Assembly (NCBI GenBank): GCA_964508715.1
Contig: CAZDUX010000005.1
Coordinates: forward strand, 124,001-188,000
Reading direction: 5' to 3'
From: JAKALX01 sp964508715
GTDB lineage: Bacteria > Chloroflexota > Dehalococcoidia > Tepidiformales > Tepidiformaceae
DNA length: 64,000 bases
Shown here: positions 8,245 through 16,959 of the stretch, piece after piece
How the letters are laid out: each line of letters opens with the position of its first letter
Numbering within the stretch: position 1 is the first letter of the stretch
Program-made: the position numbers and the translations under genes
Notes under the pieces: generated by a model
What the model was told of the DNA's origin: nothing
The model's input: only the letters and a program-made list of their open reading frames with translations
The model's database searches: none

Positions 8245-9408
8245 TCAGTCGCGCGGCAGCCCCAACCCACGAGTCGCGATGATGTTCCGCTGGATCTCGC
8301 TGGAGCCCGAGTAGATCGTCGGCGAAACCGCTGAGAGGTGCCCCTTCTCGATGATCCCGTCGAGCGGCACGTACTTCGATCCCGGTTCGAGCTGCCCGCT
8401 CAACCCGAGCAGGTTCACCCCGAAGTTCTCGATCTTCTGCCCCAGCTCCGTCGCCAGGATCTTGATGACCGATGCTTCGTAGTTCGCGATCTTCCCCGAT
8501 TCCTGCATCCACGCTGTCCGGTAGCTCAGCAAGCGGCCGGTCTCATTGGTGATCCAGAGGTCAGCCAGGTGGTGCCGCAAGACGTCGCGGTAGACGACAC
8601 CCGGCATCGCCCGCAACGCGTCTGCCAGGTGCTCCAGCGTCCGCTGGTTCGCAGCGATCGAGGCAACGTTCGAGCGCTCGAAGTCGAGCAGCGTCATCGC
8701 CACGTACCAGCCGCTATTTTCCTCGCCCACCCGGTTCGCCACGGGCACTCGCACGTCCTCGAAGAACACCTCGTTGAACTCGTGGTAGCCGGCCATATTC
8801 ACGAGGGGACGTACCGTGATCCCCGGCGTCTTCATGTCTACGAGCAGGAACGAGATCCCTTTGTGTTTCGGTGCGTTCGGGTCCGTTCGCACGAGCAGGA
8901 AGCACCAGTCGGCGTGGTGTGCACCGGTCGTCCAGATCTTCTGACCGTTGACCACATAGTCGTCGCCGTCACGCACGGCGCGGGTTTGCAGGCTCGCCAG
9001 GTCCGATCCAGCACCAGGCTCGCTGTATCCCTGGCACCAGATCACCTCGCCGCTCGTGATCCTGGGGAGGTGCTCCTTCTTCTGTGCATCGCTCCCGTGC
9101 ACGATGAGCGTCGGCCCGATCATCCCTACGTTGAATACCCGGCCGCCGTCCGGTGCGCCAGCGTACGAGAGCTCCTCGCTGAAGATCATCTGCTTGATGT
9201 GCGACCATGCGAGACCGCCGTACTCCTTCGGCCATGCCGGTGCAATCCAGCCCTTTGCGGCCAGCTTCTGGATGAAGTCCATCTGCTCGTCCCAGTTCTC
9301 CTGGCTCGTCGGGCGTGCAGGTCCGGGCCCTGCGGCGATCGCGCCTTTCAGAAACGCGCGCACCTCCGCGCGAAGCTCATCGTGTTCCTGGGTGAACTTG
9401 AACTCCAT
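8245..9408 (-). CDS. Acyl-CoA dehydrogenase family protein
   Basis: A 387-residue FAD enzyme that introduces a 2,3 double bond in an acyl-CoA. It has the N-terminal helical domain, the middle-domain FAD/substrate blocks CQGYSEPGAGSDLAS and KIWTTGAHHADW, and the C-terminal YSGSSEIQRNIIATRGLG. The YSGSSE form replaces the YEG Glu that is the base in medium-chain enzymes and is usual in FadE-like subfamilies, some of which work as heteromers with a second subunit. AGGTGAG lies before the ATG. The GNAT gene starts 52 nt downstream on the same strand. Confidence 0.93.
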   Translation of the reverse strand: MEFKFTQEHDELRAEVRAFLKGAIAAGPGPARPTSQENWDEQMDFIQKLAAKGWIAPAWPKEYGGLAWSHIKQMIFSEELSYAGAPDGGRVFNVGMIGPTLIVHGSDAQKKEHLPRITSGEVIWCQGYSEPGAGSDLASLQTRAVRDGDDYVVNGQKIWTTGAHHADWCFLLVRTDPNAPKHKGISFLLVDMKTPGITVRPLVNMAGYHEFNEVFFEDVRVPVANRVGEENSGWYVAMTLLDFERSNVASIAANQRTLEHLADALRAMPGVVYRDVLRHHLADLWITNETGRLLSYRTAWMQESGKIANYEASVIKILATELGQKIENFGVNLLGLSGQLEPGSKYVPLDGIIEKGHLSAVSPTIYSGSSEIQRNIIATRGLGLPRD

Positions 9409-9574
9409 GACAACTCACCTGCATTCGGTATCGCTCCGAGTGTATCGTGCCGCACTGGCACTGTCCGCTGATACCGATCATGTTCGCGCGTTGGGGAAGC
9501 GATCATAGAGCCTGGTTATCGGCGACCATCGGCACCCCGAAGTTCAAGTCCGGCACCACGGCCCCGCGTGTGCT

Positions 9575-9599
9575 GACGCGTCCATCATGCAAGACGCGT
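9575..9599. terminator. Small stem-loop downstream of yajQ
   Basis: An inverted repeat ACGCGTC/GACGCGT with a 10-nt loop lies about 40 nt past the YajQ stop on the minus strand. No T-rich tail follows, so a terminator is only a guess. Otherwise the 232-nt gap 9409-9640 shows no gene. Confidence 0.35.
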
Positions 9600-9640
9600 G
9601 GATGCTCGAACTCGAACCTCAGCCGGCTGCCCCGTAGGCC

Positions 9641-10141
9641 CTACCGGTAGTTCCCGAACTTCAGCTCGATACCGTAGTCCTGCCCTTTCAGGAACTGGAT
9701 AACCTGCTGCAACTCGTCCCGGCTCGGCGCCGAGACCCGTACCGCGTCGCCCTGCACCTGCGCCTGTGCCTTCTTGAACTTCTGATCTTTGATCTCCTTC
9801 ACGATCTTCTTCGCCACCTCGCTCTCGATACCCTGCTTGAGCGTCGTCACCTGCCGGATAGTCCCGCCTGACGCCTTCTCGGGTTCGCCCCTGGCGAGGT
9901 TCTTTATCGGCACGTTCCGCGCGATGAACCGCTGGTTCAGCACCTGCCAGATAGCCTCGAGCTTGTACTCGTCGGCCGTGTGAATCGTGATCTTCGCATT
10001 CGGGCGGTCGTACTCGATCTCAGCGAGCACGTTCTTGAAGTCGAACCGTGTCGAGATCTCCTTGCGCGCCTGGTTCAGGGCGTTGTCGACCTCCTGCAGG
10101 TCGGCCCCCGTCGTCACATCGAATGATTCGTCCTTCGCCAT
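9641..10141 (-). CDS. YajQ family nucleotide-binding protein
   Basis: A 166-residue protein of full YajQ length made of two alpha/beta RNA-binding-like domains. It opens with the family's SFDVTTGADLQEVDNA and holds NQARKEISTRFDFK and the late RDELQQVIQFLKGQDY helix. Members bind nucleotides or nucleic acid, and a Xanthomonas member binds cyclic di-GMP; whether this one does is not visible. It stands alone on the minus strand between the dehydrogenase and deoxysugar genes. Confidence 0.95.
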   Translation of the reverse strand: MAKDESFDVTTGADLQEVDNALNQARKEISTRFDFKNVLAEIEYDRPNAKITIHTADEYKLEAIWQVLNQRFIARNVPIKNLARGEPEKASGGTIRQVTTLKQGIESEVAKKIVKEIKDQKFKKAQAQVQGDAVRVSAPSRDELQQVIQFLKGQDYGIELKFGNYR

Positions 10142-10184
10142 CCCCGGATCCTACCGCTCCCAGATTCAAATCCCAAATCCAGGG

Positions 10185-10748
10185 TTAGCGAAATGCCGGC
10201 CGCTCCCGGTATGTGTTGAGGCTCATCCCCGCCTTGTCCCGTGCCGAAAGGATCGGATCGGAGAATGGCCACTCAACCCCGATCTCGGGGTCGTCCCATG
10301 CCACGGTCCCCTCCGAGGCGGGTGTGTAGTAGCCGGAGCATTTGTACTGCACGTCCGCCGAATCGCTCAGTGTCGCGAATGCATGCCCGAACCCCGCCGG
10401 GACCCAGATCTGGCGCATATTCTCGGCCGTCAACTCCACCGCCACCCACTGCCCGAACGTCGGCGAGTTCACCCGGAGATCGACCGCTACGTCGAGAATC
10501 GCGCCTGCCGTGCAGCGCACCAGCTTCCCCATCGGCGCAGTCATATCCTGGTAATGGAAGCCTCGCAGTACCTTTTTCTCCGACCGCGAATGGTTGTCCT
10601 GGACCATCTCGTCCGGGATCCCGTGTTCGGTATAACGCTCCCGGTGATACACCTCCATGAACATCCCCCGCTCGTCGCGAAAGAAGTCCGTATCGATGAC
10701 CACCACGCCCTCGAGCTTCGTCTTCGTCACTCGGATATCCACCGCCAC
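10185..10748 (-). CDS. rfbC: dTDP-4-dehydrorhamnose 3,5-epimerase family protein
   Basis: A 187-residue RmlC-type cupin that epimerises C3 and C5 of a 4-keto-6-deoxy nucleotide sugar. The active-site segment VLRGFHYQ (His65) and the later VWPAGFGHAF-like strand (IWVPAGFGHAFATL) are present, as is the Tyr-rich QYKCSGYYTP segment that holds the catalytic Tyr. It starts with GTG immediately after the TAG of the epimerase gene (zero gap), so the two are co-translated. Such genes act with RmlD-type reductases, and one follows 1.2 kb upstream on the same strand. Confidence 0.93.
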   Translation of the reverse strand: MAVDIRVTKTKLEGVVVIDTDFFRDERGMFMEVYHRERYTEHGIPDEMVQDNHSRSEKKVLRGFHYQDMTAPMGKLVRCTAGAILDVAVDLRVNSPTFGQWVAVELTAENMRQIWVPAGFGHAFATLSDSADVQYKCSGYYTPASEGTVAWDDPEIGVEWPFSDPILSARDKAGMSLNTYRERPAFR

Positions 10749-11789
10749 CTACTCCTCGTCCACCGGCTCGAAGATGTTTGGCATCGCCTGGTATGCGGGC
10801 CGTACGGTCTCCAGCAACTCCATCCACGCGATGTTGTAGAACCGCGGATGCCCAAGCTGCTCAATCGGCGTCTTCCCATATATCCCGACCAGTTTCTCCA
10901 CCGCCTGTGCCGGTGTCGTCGGACACGTGACGCCGAGCCGCTCACGCAGCTTCGCACCCGTGCACCGGTAGTTCCGGACGATATTTGGTAGCGGGCCATC
11001 TTCGAGGGCCACTGGCTTTCCCAGCTTCACGAGTGCCGCTGCCACCACCTCCGCCAACTCGCGCACCTGGTAGTTCTCGCCAACGACGTTGAATGTCTGG
11101 CCCGCCACCATCTCGGCCGGCGCCTCCAGGCAGGCAACATGTGCCTCGGCCAGGTCGTCCACGTTCACCAATGGCCGCCACATCCTGCCCCCGCCGTGGA
11201 GGATGAGCCGCTGCCGCACAAGAGCGTCCTTCACGAAGGCATTCACCACCAGGTCGAACCGCATCCGCGGGCTCGCCCCGAAGACTGTCGCCTGCCGCAG
11301 TACCACGGGCTCGAACCCGCCACCCGCGAGCGACATCAACGCCTCTTCCGAGTACCGCTTCGAGGTCGCATATGCACCGCGCGGATGGAGTTCTGCCTCC
11401 TCGTCGAGCAACTCCTCACCCCGGTCGATGCCGTCATAGAGCGAACATGAACTGCCGAAGACCAGCCGCCGCACGCCAGCCACCCTGCAGAGGCTGGCGA
11501 TCGTCTCGGTCGCTACCGCATTCATCTGCCAGTTGGCGTCCGGGCTGTACTCCGCTGTGGGATCGTTCGAAAAGCCCGAGAGGTGGTCGACTGCGTCGAT
11601 GCCATCGAGTACACCCTCGGGCATCCGCCGGACGTCGGCGTTCACCAGTTCCACGCCGGGTTCGTTCGCGTACGATGGCAGCCCCCAGAACATGCGGTCC
11701 AGCACCCGGACCTCATGCCCGCGGGCCAACAGCCTGGGGACCAGTACGTGGCCAATGTAGCCGGCGCCGCCGGTTACAAGGATGCGCAT
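10749..11789 (-). CDS. NAD-dependent epimerase/dehydratase (extended SDR, nucleotide sugar)
   Basis: A 346-residue extended short-chain dehydrogenase with the Rossmann motif TGGAGYIG at residues 6-13 and the catalytic YATSK motif following SSCSLYDG. It likely acts on an NDP-sugar, since it abuts rfbC and lies 110 nt from rfbD. The exact reaction (4,6-dehydratase, 4-epimerase or reductase) is not decided by what I can see; dehydratase-specific Asp-Glu pairs are not evident. The ATG has CGGAG 8 nt upstream. Confidence 0.88.
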   Translation of the reverse strand: MRILVTGGAGYIGHVLVPRLLARGHEVRVLDRMFWGLPSYANEPGVELVNADVRRMPEGVLDGIDAVDHLSGFSNDPTAEYSPDANWQMNAVATETIASLCRVAGVRRLVFGSSCSLYDGIDRGEELLDEEAELHPRGAYATSKRYSEEALMSLAGGGFEPVVLRQATVFGASPRMRFDLVVNAFVKDALVRQRLILHGGGRMWRPLVNVDDLAEAHVACLEAPAEMVAGQTFNVVGENYQVRELAEVVAAALVKLGKPVALEDGPLPNIVRNYRCTGAKLRERLGVTCPTTPAQAVEKLVGIYGKTPIEQLGHPRFYNIAWMELLETVRPAYQAMPNIFEPVDEE

Positions 11790-11899
11790 GCGCTCGCTCC
11801 GGCCCTAGCGTGGGCGTTGGGGCGCATCGTAGCGGCCCGTTCGCTATCGCGACAATTGCGGGAGGTCCCCTGTCGAATCCGGATCCGCCCGGTCCAGGG

Positions 11900-12757
11900 T
11901 CAGCTGATGACGTGCTTCTCCCGCAGATACCGCTCGAGCCCGTCGCGCCAGTGGGGGAGCGCGGGCGCTCGCGTGGTCCCCAGCACGCTGTACATCGGCC
12001 GTTCGAGTGGCGCCCCGAACTCCGCCGTCGTCACGGGCTGCAGGTCCGGCGAAAGCCCCGCCATCTCGAAGATCGCCTTCGCAAATGCGTACCACGAACA
12101 CCCTTCGCCGGCCGCCAGGTGGACGACGCCCCCGGTCCCATCACAGATTAGTGGCCAGAGTGCTTCGGCAATCTCCGCCGTATTGGTTGGCGCCGTCACC
12201 TGGTCCGACACTACCCGGATCGGATTTCCCTCGTTCGCCAGCCGGAGCATCGTCTGGACGAAGTTCCCGCCCTTACCCGCCGACCCCGCGAGGCCATAGA
12301 GACCCGATACCCGCACGATGAGCGTCTCGGGATTCACCTGGCGCACCACGTCTTCGGTCGCTATCTTCGCCGCCCCGTACACGTTCACCGATTGCCGCGC
12401 ATCATCTTCCAGGTATGGTGTGCGCTTCCTTCCCTCAAACACGTAATCGGTGCTGATCTGTACCATCCTGGCGCCGCACGCCCGCGCCGCTTTCGCAACA
12501 TTCCAGCCGCCCAGCACGTTCACCCGGAAGCATGTTTCCGGGTCGGCTTCGGCCTGGGGAAGGTTATGAAATGCCGTCGTATTGACAACAACCGTGGCCT
12601 GCGCCTGTTCGACCATGGCCGCGACCGCTGCGCCATCTGTCACATCCGCATCGGAGCGCTTCGCTGCGATCACCTCGGCTGCAGCTGGCGCCAGCCGCAC
12701 GAGGTCCGATCCGAGTTGTCCATTTGCACCAAGCACGAGCACACGCATGGGCGGCAT
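11900..12757 (-). CDS. rfbD: dTDP-4-dehydrorhamnose reductase-like SDR
   Basis: A 285-residue RmlD-type reductase that would reduce the 4-keto group in the last step of deoxysugar-nucleotide synthesis. It shows GANGQLG near the N-terminus, STDYVFEG in mid-protein and the YGAAK active-site motif, with normal family length. Together with the epimerase and rfbC it forms a minus-strand cluster starting at 12757. The glucose-1-phosphate thymidylyltransferase and 4,6-dehydratase partners are not in the window, so the product may be rhamnose or another 6-deoxyhexose. Confidence 0.88.
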   Translation of the reverse strand: MPPMRVLVLGANGQLGSDLVRLAPAAAEVIAAKRSDADVTDGAAVAAMVEQAQATVVVNTTAFHNLPQAEADPETCFRVNVLGGWNVAKAARACGARMVQISTDYVFEGRKRTPYLEDDARQSVNVYGAAKIATEDVVRQVNPETLIVRVSGLYGLAGSAGKGGNFVQTMLRLANEGNPIRVVSDQVTAPTNTAEIAEALWPLICDGTGGVVHLAAGEGCSWYAFAKAIFEMAGLSPDLQPVTTAEFGAPLERPMYSVLGTTRAPALPHWRDGLERYLREKHVIS

Positions 12758-12927
12758 CGTTCCATATTCGCTCGCTAACCGGTAGCGGCCTTTGAGCCAT
12801 GCTCACCTCCTCTCGTCCAAACGGCAGGACGGCCGAACGGCCCCTTCAGGCGGGCCCATTCGGACCTTCGAGATGGTGGCACCAGGGGTATCGTCGGCTC
12901 GAGCAGCCGGGGCCGGGGACACGAGAC

Positions 12928-12949
12928 CCGGGTAGCATTCCGTACCCGG
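12928..12949 (+). repeat. Hairpin directly before the SD of the ThDP enzyme gene
   Basis: CCGGGTA and TACCCGG form a 7-bp stem with an 8-nt loop ending at the base before the AAAGGG ribosome-binding site. It may modulate initiation; no switch alternative is visible. Confidence 0.4.
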
Positions 12950-12962
12950 AAAGGGATCTGAT

Positions 12963-14729
12963 ATGGCGCTCATCGGCGGCGGCGAGATGCTCGTCCGCGC
13001 ACTCGAACAACAGGGCGTCCGTGAAGTCTTCGCACTCTCGGGCGGCCACCTCGACCCCATCTTCCAGGCCTGTGATCAGCACGGCTTTCGCCTTGTCGAT
13101 ACACGCCATGAGGCTGCCGCTGCCCACATGGCCGATGGATTCGCCCGCACAACGGGCCGTCCCGGTGTCGCCATCGTGACTGCTGGCCCGGGTGTGGCCA
13201 ATGCAGTCACCGGCGTGGCCAACGCATGGATGGATGCGATCCCGATGATTTGCATCGGTGGCCGGAGCCCCCTGCGCGACGAGGATCGTCTCTCGCTCCA
13301 GAACCTCGACCAGGTCGGCCTCATGTCGCCCATTACCAAGTGGGCGCGGACGGTCTTCCACCCTGAGCGCATCCCGGAGTACATCGCGATGGCCTGGCGG
13401 CATGCCGTCTCCGGCCGCCCGGGGCCGGTGTTCCTCGATATCCCGGTCGATATCCTCTATACCCCCGCCGAGGAGTCGAACCTGCCCGCCTACGAGCACT
13501 TCGCCCCGGAAGGACGCCCCGCAGCCAGCGTAGCGTCCATCGAGCGTGCCCTCGATGCACTCTGTGCGGCGGAACGGCCCTGCATTCTCGCCGGTGGCGG
13601 TGTCATGTTCTCGGGCGCCCAGGATGAGCTTCGCGAGTTCGCCGCGATGGCTCGCATCCCCGTTCTTGCCAATTCCAAGGCTCGCGGCGCCGTCTCCGAG
13701 CGTACCGACCTCGGCTACGGATCGTTCGGGTTCATTGCCCATCCGCTGCTCCATGCCCAGGCCGGTGGCCCGCCCGACGTCATTCTCATGCTTGGTGCAC
13801 GCGTGGGCATGTTTACCGGCTCCTCCGGTGGCGTGGGACAGCCCTCTGTCATTCCGCCGAACGCCACCCTCATCCAGCTCGACATCGAACCTGAGGAGAT
13901 CGGCCGTATTCGTGACGTCCAGATCGGCCTCGTCGGCGATATCCGAGAGTCCCTGCGCATCCTGATCGAACGCGCCCGGGGCAGGCAGTTCCGCGACCAC
14001 GAGCGCTGGATCTCCGCCCTCGCAGCAGTCAAGGCCGCTCACCGCACGATGTTCGATGAACCTGCTTCGCGCTCTGAGGCGCCCATTCACCAGGCACGCC
14101 TGGCGCGCGAAATCGCCGACGTTTGCGGGGGCGAGGCCATCATCGTCGCCGATGGCGGCGAAACCTCGCAGTGGATGGCCGACCAGGCGATAGTCGAGAG
14201 TGCCGGACGCTTTCTCAGCCATGGCTACCTTGGCTGTATCGGGGTCGGCTTCCCCTTCGGCCTGGCCGCCAAGATCGCCCATCCCGACCGCAAGGTTCTC
14301 ACCGTCATCGGTGACGGTTCCACCGGCTTCAACATCGCCGAATTCGACACCGCTGTCCGCCACAACATCCCCCTCGTTGGCGTCGTCAACAACGATGAAG
14401 GATGGGGGATGATCCGCCACGGGCAGCTCATGCGCTGGGATCATACGGTCGGTGCCGAGCTTGGCCCCGTTCGCTATGACCAGGTGGCTGCAGGCTTTGG
14501 CGCATACTCCGAGCTCGTTACCGCCCCGAACGACATCGCCCCGGCCCTTCGCCGTGCCTTCGAGTCCGGCCGGCCCGCACTCCTCAACGTCATGACCGAT
14601 CCGACGCAACCCTACCGCCTGCCGGGTATGCGAACGAAGACGGCGAAGCAGATCGAAGAGGAAGAGCGCGCTACCAACGAGGTCGAACTGCCGTACTACG
14701 GCAAACGCAAGGTCGAGTCGCCCGCCTGA
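12963..14729 (+). CDS. Thiamine diphosphate-dependent enzyme (acetolactate synthase / 2-hydroxyacyl-CoA lyase type)
   Basis: A 588-residue ThDP enzyme with the three standard domains: an N-terminal pyrimidine domain with the activating Glu50 in TRHEAAAAHMADG, a central domain, and a C-terminal pyrophosphate domain with the metal motif starting GDGSTGFNIAEF. Sequence and length fit both acetolactate synthase large subunits and oxalyl-CoA decarboxylase/2-hydroxyacyl-CoA lyases. No small regulatory subunit gene (ilvH) follows, and the many acyl-CoA genes nearby favour a catabolic carboligase/lyase role, but this is not settled. The start has AAAGGG as SD. A long antisense frame here is a shadow. 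Confidence 0.85.
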   Translation: MALIGGGEMLVRALEQQGVREVFALSGGHLDPIFQACDQHGFRLVDTRHEAAAAHMADGFARTTGRPGVAIVTAGPGVANAVTGVANAWMDAIPMICIGGRSPLRDEDRLSLQNLDQVGLMSPITKWARTVFHPERIPEYIAMAWRHAVSGRPGPVFLDIPVDILYTPAEESNLPAYEHFAPEGRPAASVASIERALDALCAAERPCILAGGGVMFSGAQDELREFAAMARIPVLANSKARGAVSERTDLGYGSFGFIAHPLLHAQAGGPPDVILMLGARVGMFTGSSGGVGQPSVIPPNATLIQLDIEPEEIGRIRDVQIGLVGDIRESLRILIERARGRQFRDHERWISALAAVKAAHRTMFDEPASRSEAPIHQARLAREIADVCGGEAIIVADGGETSQWMADQAIVESAGRFLSHGYLGCIGVGFPFGLAAKIAHPDRKVLTVIGDGSTGFNIAEFDTAVRHNIPLVGVVNNDEGWGMIRHGQLMRWDHTVGAELGPVRYDQVAAGFGAYSELVTAPNDIAPALRRAFESGRPALLNVMTDPTQPYRLPGMRTKTAKQIEEEERATNEVELPYYGKRKVESPA

Positions 14730-14776
14730 TCTCGGGCTGCCGCCATGCCTGCGCCATCGTAAGTGGGGGCTACAGA

Positions 14777-15046
14777 TCAGAAGATCTGCGGCCCCCGGTT
14801 CGGTTCGGGCGTACTTACCATTGTCGTGGCTGGCTGTGGAGCCATGATCTGGGCTGGTGCCTCTATGATTGTCACGGCCGCCTGTTGCGCCGGGGCTGGC
14901 TGTTCGTCCTCGCGCATCGCCCGCCGGAACTCCTTGACGCTCGTCCCCAACTCCCTGCCTACGGTCCCGATCTTCCCAACGCCAAACAGGAGGATCACGA
15001 CCAGCCCAATGATGAGCAACTCGGGGGCGCCAATCGTCTCGAACAT
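14777..15046 (-). CDS. tatA: Sec-independent translocase TatA/TatE subunit
   Basis: An 89-residue Tat pore-forming protein. It has one N-terminal membrane helix (ELLIIGLVVILLFGVGKI), the conserved hinge Gly/Pro region, an amphipathic helix (GRELGTSVKEFRRAM) and an acidic then Pro/Ala-rich tail. Tat exports folded, cofactor-bearing proteins with twin-arginine signals. The tatC gene is not in the window. GGAG lies 7 nt before the ATG. Confidence 0.93.
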   Translation of the reverse strand: MFETIGAPELLIIGLVVILLFGVGKIGTVGRELGTSVKEFRRAMREDEQPAPAQQAAVTIIEAPAQIMAPQPATTMVSTPEPNRGPQIF

Positions 15047-15186
15047 CTCAATACTCCACTTCTCGCACGCCGCCTGTGGGTTCTCTCGCGATCATAGAAC
15101 CGGCCCGGCAATGTATCAGGTACCAGATTGGTCCCTCGTTTACCGGATATTCGCGCCCGGCGCCGGGAGCCACGAACGAACCCGGA

Positions 15187-15582
15187 TTACCCGTTCACCT
15201 GGACGTGGCCAGGCTCGATCTTGTAGATCACCCTCGTCTCACCCTCGCCACGAAACGGGTAGCGATCCTGGCCCAGGTACTTCTGCGCCATCCGGTCGAT
15301 GTGCTCGTCGGCCCCATCGTGCGTTTTCAGCGCGACCTTTCCCCGCACCTGGACATAACGATAAGGGTTCGAGTGGTCGAACACTGCAAGGGCCACCCGC
15401 CCGTCCCGGTCCAGGTTGCGAGCCTTCTGACGGCCATCAGCCGTGTTGATGACCACGTACTTCCCGTCGTAGTCCACCCACACCGGTGTCACCTGTGGCG
15501 ACCCATCCGGCATGAGTGTGGCGATTTGCGCGAAGTTCTTGCCCAGCAGGAGATCTTTGTGCGAGTCGGGGATCGTTGCCAT
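15187..15582 (-). CDS. PPOX-class F420-dependent oxidoreductase-like protein
   Basis: A 131-residue split-barrel protein of the pyridoxamine 5'-phosphate oxidase superfamily. The opening FAQIATLMPDGSPQVTPVW is diagnostic of the family, followed by NTADGRQKARNL and the RYVQVRGKV strand. Homologues bind F420 or FMN and reduce varied substrates. The SD GAGAGGG precedes the ATG. It follows the roadblock operon on the same strand after a 95-nt gap and may be cotranscribed, without an obvious functional tie. Confidence 0.92.
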   Translation of the reverse strand: MATIPDSHKDLLLGKNFAQIATLMPDGSPQVTPVWVDYDGKYVVINTADGRQKARNLDRDGRVALAVFDHSNPYRYVQVRGKVALKTHDGADEHIDRMAQKYLGQDRYPFRGEGETRVIYKIEPGHVQVNG

Positions 15583-15677
15583 GCATCAGCCCTCTCGATC
15601 GATGTCCCGGCCAGCATCCCACATCGCACATCGCCGCGCGTTTCAAACCCCGCGACGGTCTTCCGTCCTTGTACCAG

Positions 15678-16472
15678 CTACGCCGCCCGGAGCGATGCCA
15701 GCATCGTTTGCTGGAATCGCAGCCGCTTCTCCGGATCCCGGATCTCACCGCCGATCCGCTCGGCCAGGGCCGAGACCAGTTCGCGCGGGAACGTTTCACG
15801 TGTTCCACCCAGCTCTTCCACGGCATCGTCGATGATGATCTCCGCCAGGGGCCCCATCGCCGCCGCTACCGCCGAGGTAAGGGCGACGAAGAACGACGGG
15901 CCCGCGTATTGCCGGACCGGGGCGGCTCTCACCGGTACGTCCAGCTTCACCAGTCCCGCCTCTACCAGTGGGACGAATGCCGCCATGAGTTCGAACTCGC
16001 CCACGTGCAGCGTGTGTGCCAGGCTGGCGATCGATGTGCCGCCGTCAATCCTCGCGATGATCTGCCACTCCTCGGGCTGCAATGTCACCGCCTGCGCCGG
16101 CCGTTCCTGGTTGAATGTCGCAACCGCCTCGGCACTCGGCACCACCCGAAGCACCGCCTCGCGTTGGGATGCCTCGTGGGCGCAATCTGCCAGCAATTGC
16201 TCGAGCGACTGGTCGATCGTTGTCTCAGGCGAGAGCACTTGCGGTTGGAAGCGAAACGCACCTCCCGGCCATGCAAGAAGTTCAACCATCGCCTGCGCAC
16301 CCTCATGCGGGCCCGCAACGGCATGGACAGGCGCCCCGCGGCGAAGGTAGATGTCGCCCCGTTCGCTTGTGCTCGCGAGCTCGAGCCGTCCCGTCTGCGC
16401 CCCCGCTGAAAGCATCGTCAGGATGTCGCGAAGCGGTAGCTGTGCAAGATTCCCGTTCAGACCCTCGGACAT
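15678..16472 (-). CDS. DUF4388/PATAN domain signalling protein
   Basis: A 264-residue protein, last of a five-gene operon. Residues 1-95 form a DUF4388 (PATAN) module that opens with GNLAQLPLRDILTMLSAG and continues GRLELAS-RGDIYLRRGAPVHA, the usual strand-turn pattern. A winged-helix-like middle (IIARIDGGTSIASLAHTL) is followed by a helical C-terminal region with GPLAEIIIDDAVEELG that is often appended to such proteins. PATAN modules act in bacterial response and gliding pathways with roadblock proteins and small GTPases. The start at 16472 has a strong GGGAGGG SD and avoids overlap with the roadblock gene 19 nt upstream. Confidence 0.85.
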   Translation of the reverse strand: MSEGLNGNLAQLPLRDILTMLSAGAQTGRLELASTSERGDIYLRRGAPVHAVAGPHEGAQAMVELLAWPGGAFRFQPQVLSPETTIDQSLEQLLADCAHEASQREAVLRVVPSAEAVATFNQERPAQAVTLQPEEWQIIARIDGGTSIASLAHTLHVGEFELMAAFVPLVEAGLVKLDVPVRAAPVRQYAGPSFFVALTSAVAAAMGPLAEIIIDDAVEELGGTRETFPRELVSALAERIGGEIRDPEKRLRFQQTMLASLRAA

Positions 16473-16491
16473 GGCGCTGCCCTCCCTTCGC

Positions 16492-16938
16492 TCACCCGTG
16501 AGATTGGATAACCCGCAACGAACGGAGCGATACGTCGTCGAAGGTGGCGCGTGCGAGCGCCTCGTTCCGTGCGGCCCGATGCCGCGCAATCTGCTTTTGC
16601 GCCCGTGAGTCTCTCTTCCAGCCCGCGAGCACCACCTCGGTCGTCATTCGGACCACGGGCAGATCAGCGCCCGGTTCCATCACCACGAAGAGCGCAGCCT
16701 CGCCCATGTCGACTGCCAGGAGGCGCCACGTATCGAATTCGAACTCAATCCGGTTCGTGGCGACCTTCGCCGTCTCGAGCGCCCCGAGCGCGTGCCCCAC
16801 TTCGCGCCCGATGGTGTTCATCGTCACGGTCGCCAGCACGGCCGGGCTCGAACTGGCGATCACGTCTCCCCGGTTATCGCAGACGAATGCCCCGCCTACC
16901 CGTGGCAACTCCGCGATCTGCTGCAAGCCGTTCTCCAT
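16492..16938 (-). CDS. Roadblock/LC7 domain protein
   Basis: A 148-residue protein with the roadblock/LC7 fold, seen in VGGAFVCDNRGDVIASSSP (first strands), the long helix after TVTMNTIGREVGHAL and the LLAVDMGEAALFVVMEP hairpin. Roadblock proteins such as MglB bind and regulate Ras-like GTPases. It is the fourth gene of the operon, 21 nt after the duplicated-PATAN gene and 19 nt before the DUF4388 gene. No GTPase gene lies within the window. Confidence 0.85.
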   Translation of the reverse strand: MENGLQQIAELPRVGGAFVCDNRGDVIASSSPAVLATVTMNTIGREVGHALGALETAKVATNRIEFEFDTWRLLAVDMGEAALFVVMEPGADLPVVRMTTEVVLAGWKRDSRAQKQIARHRAARNEALARATFDDVSLRSLRVIQSHG

Positions 16939-16959
16939 CCGAACACCATCCGCTGGCTA

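Noticed and set aside
9600..9650. TTCGAGTTCGAG on the minus strand as a possible tRNA T-arm
   Set aside because: The flanking bases cannot pair into a 5-bp T-stem and no acceptor or anticodon stem is present.
12875..12883. GGTGGCACC resembling the T-box core upstream of the ThDP enzyme
   Set aside because: The flanks do not continue the T-box consensus and I find no stem I, specifier loop or terminator/antiterminator in the 205-nt gap.
12846..14609. 587-codon minus-strand ORF antisense to the ThDP enzyme
   Set aside because: Product is low-complexity, rich in Gly/Asp/Glu, with no recognisable domain; the plus-strand frame encodes a full known enzyme. Third-position GC bias creates such shadows.
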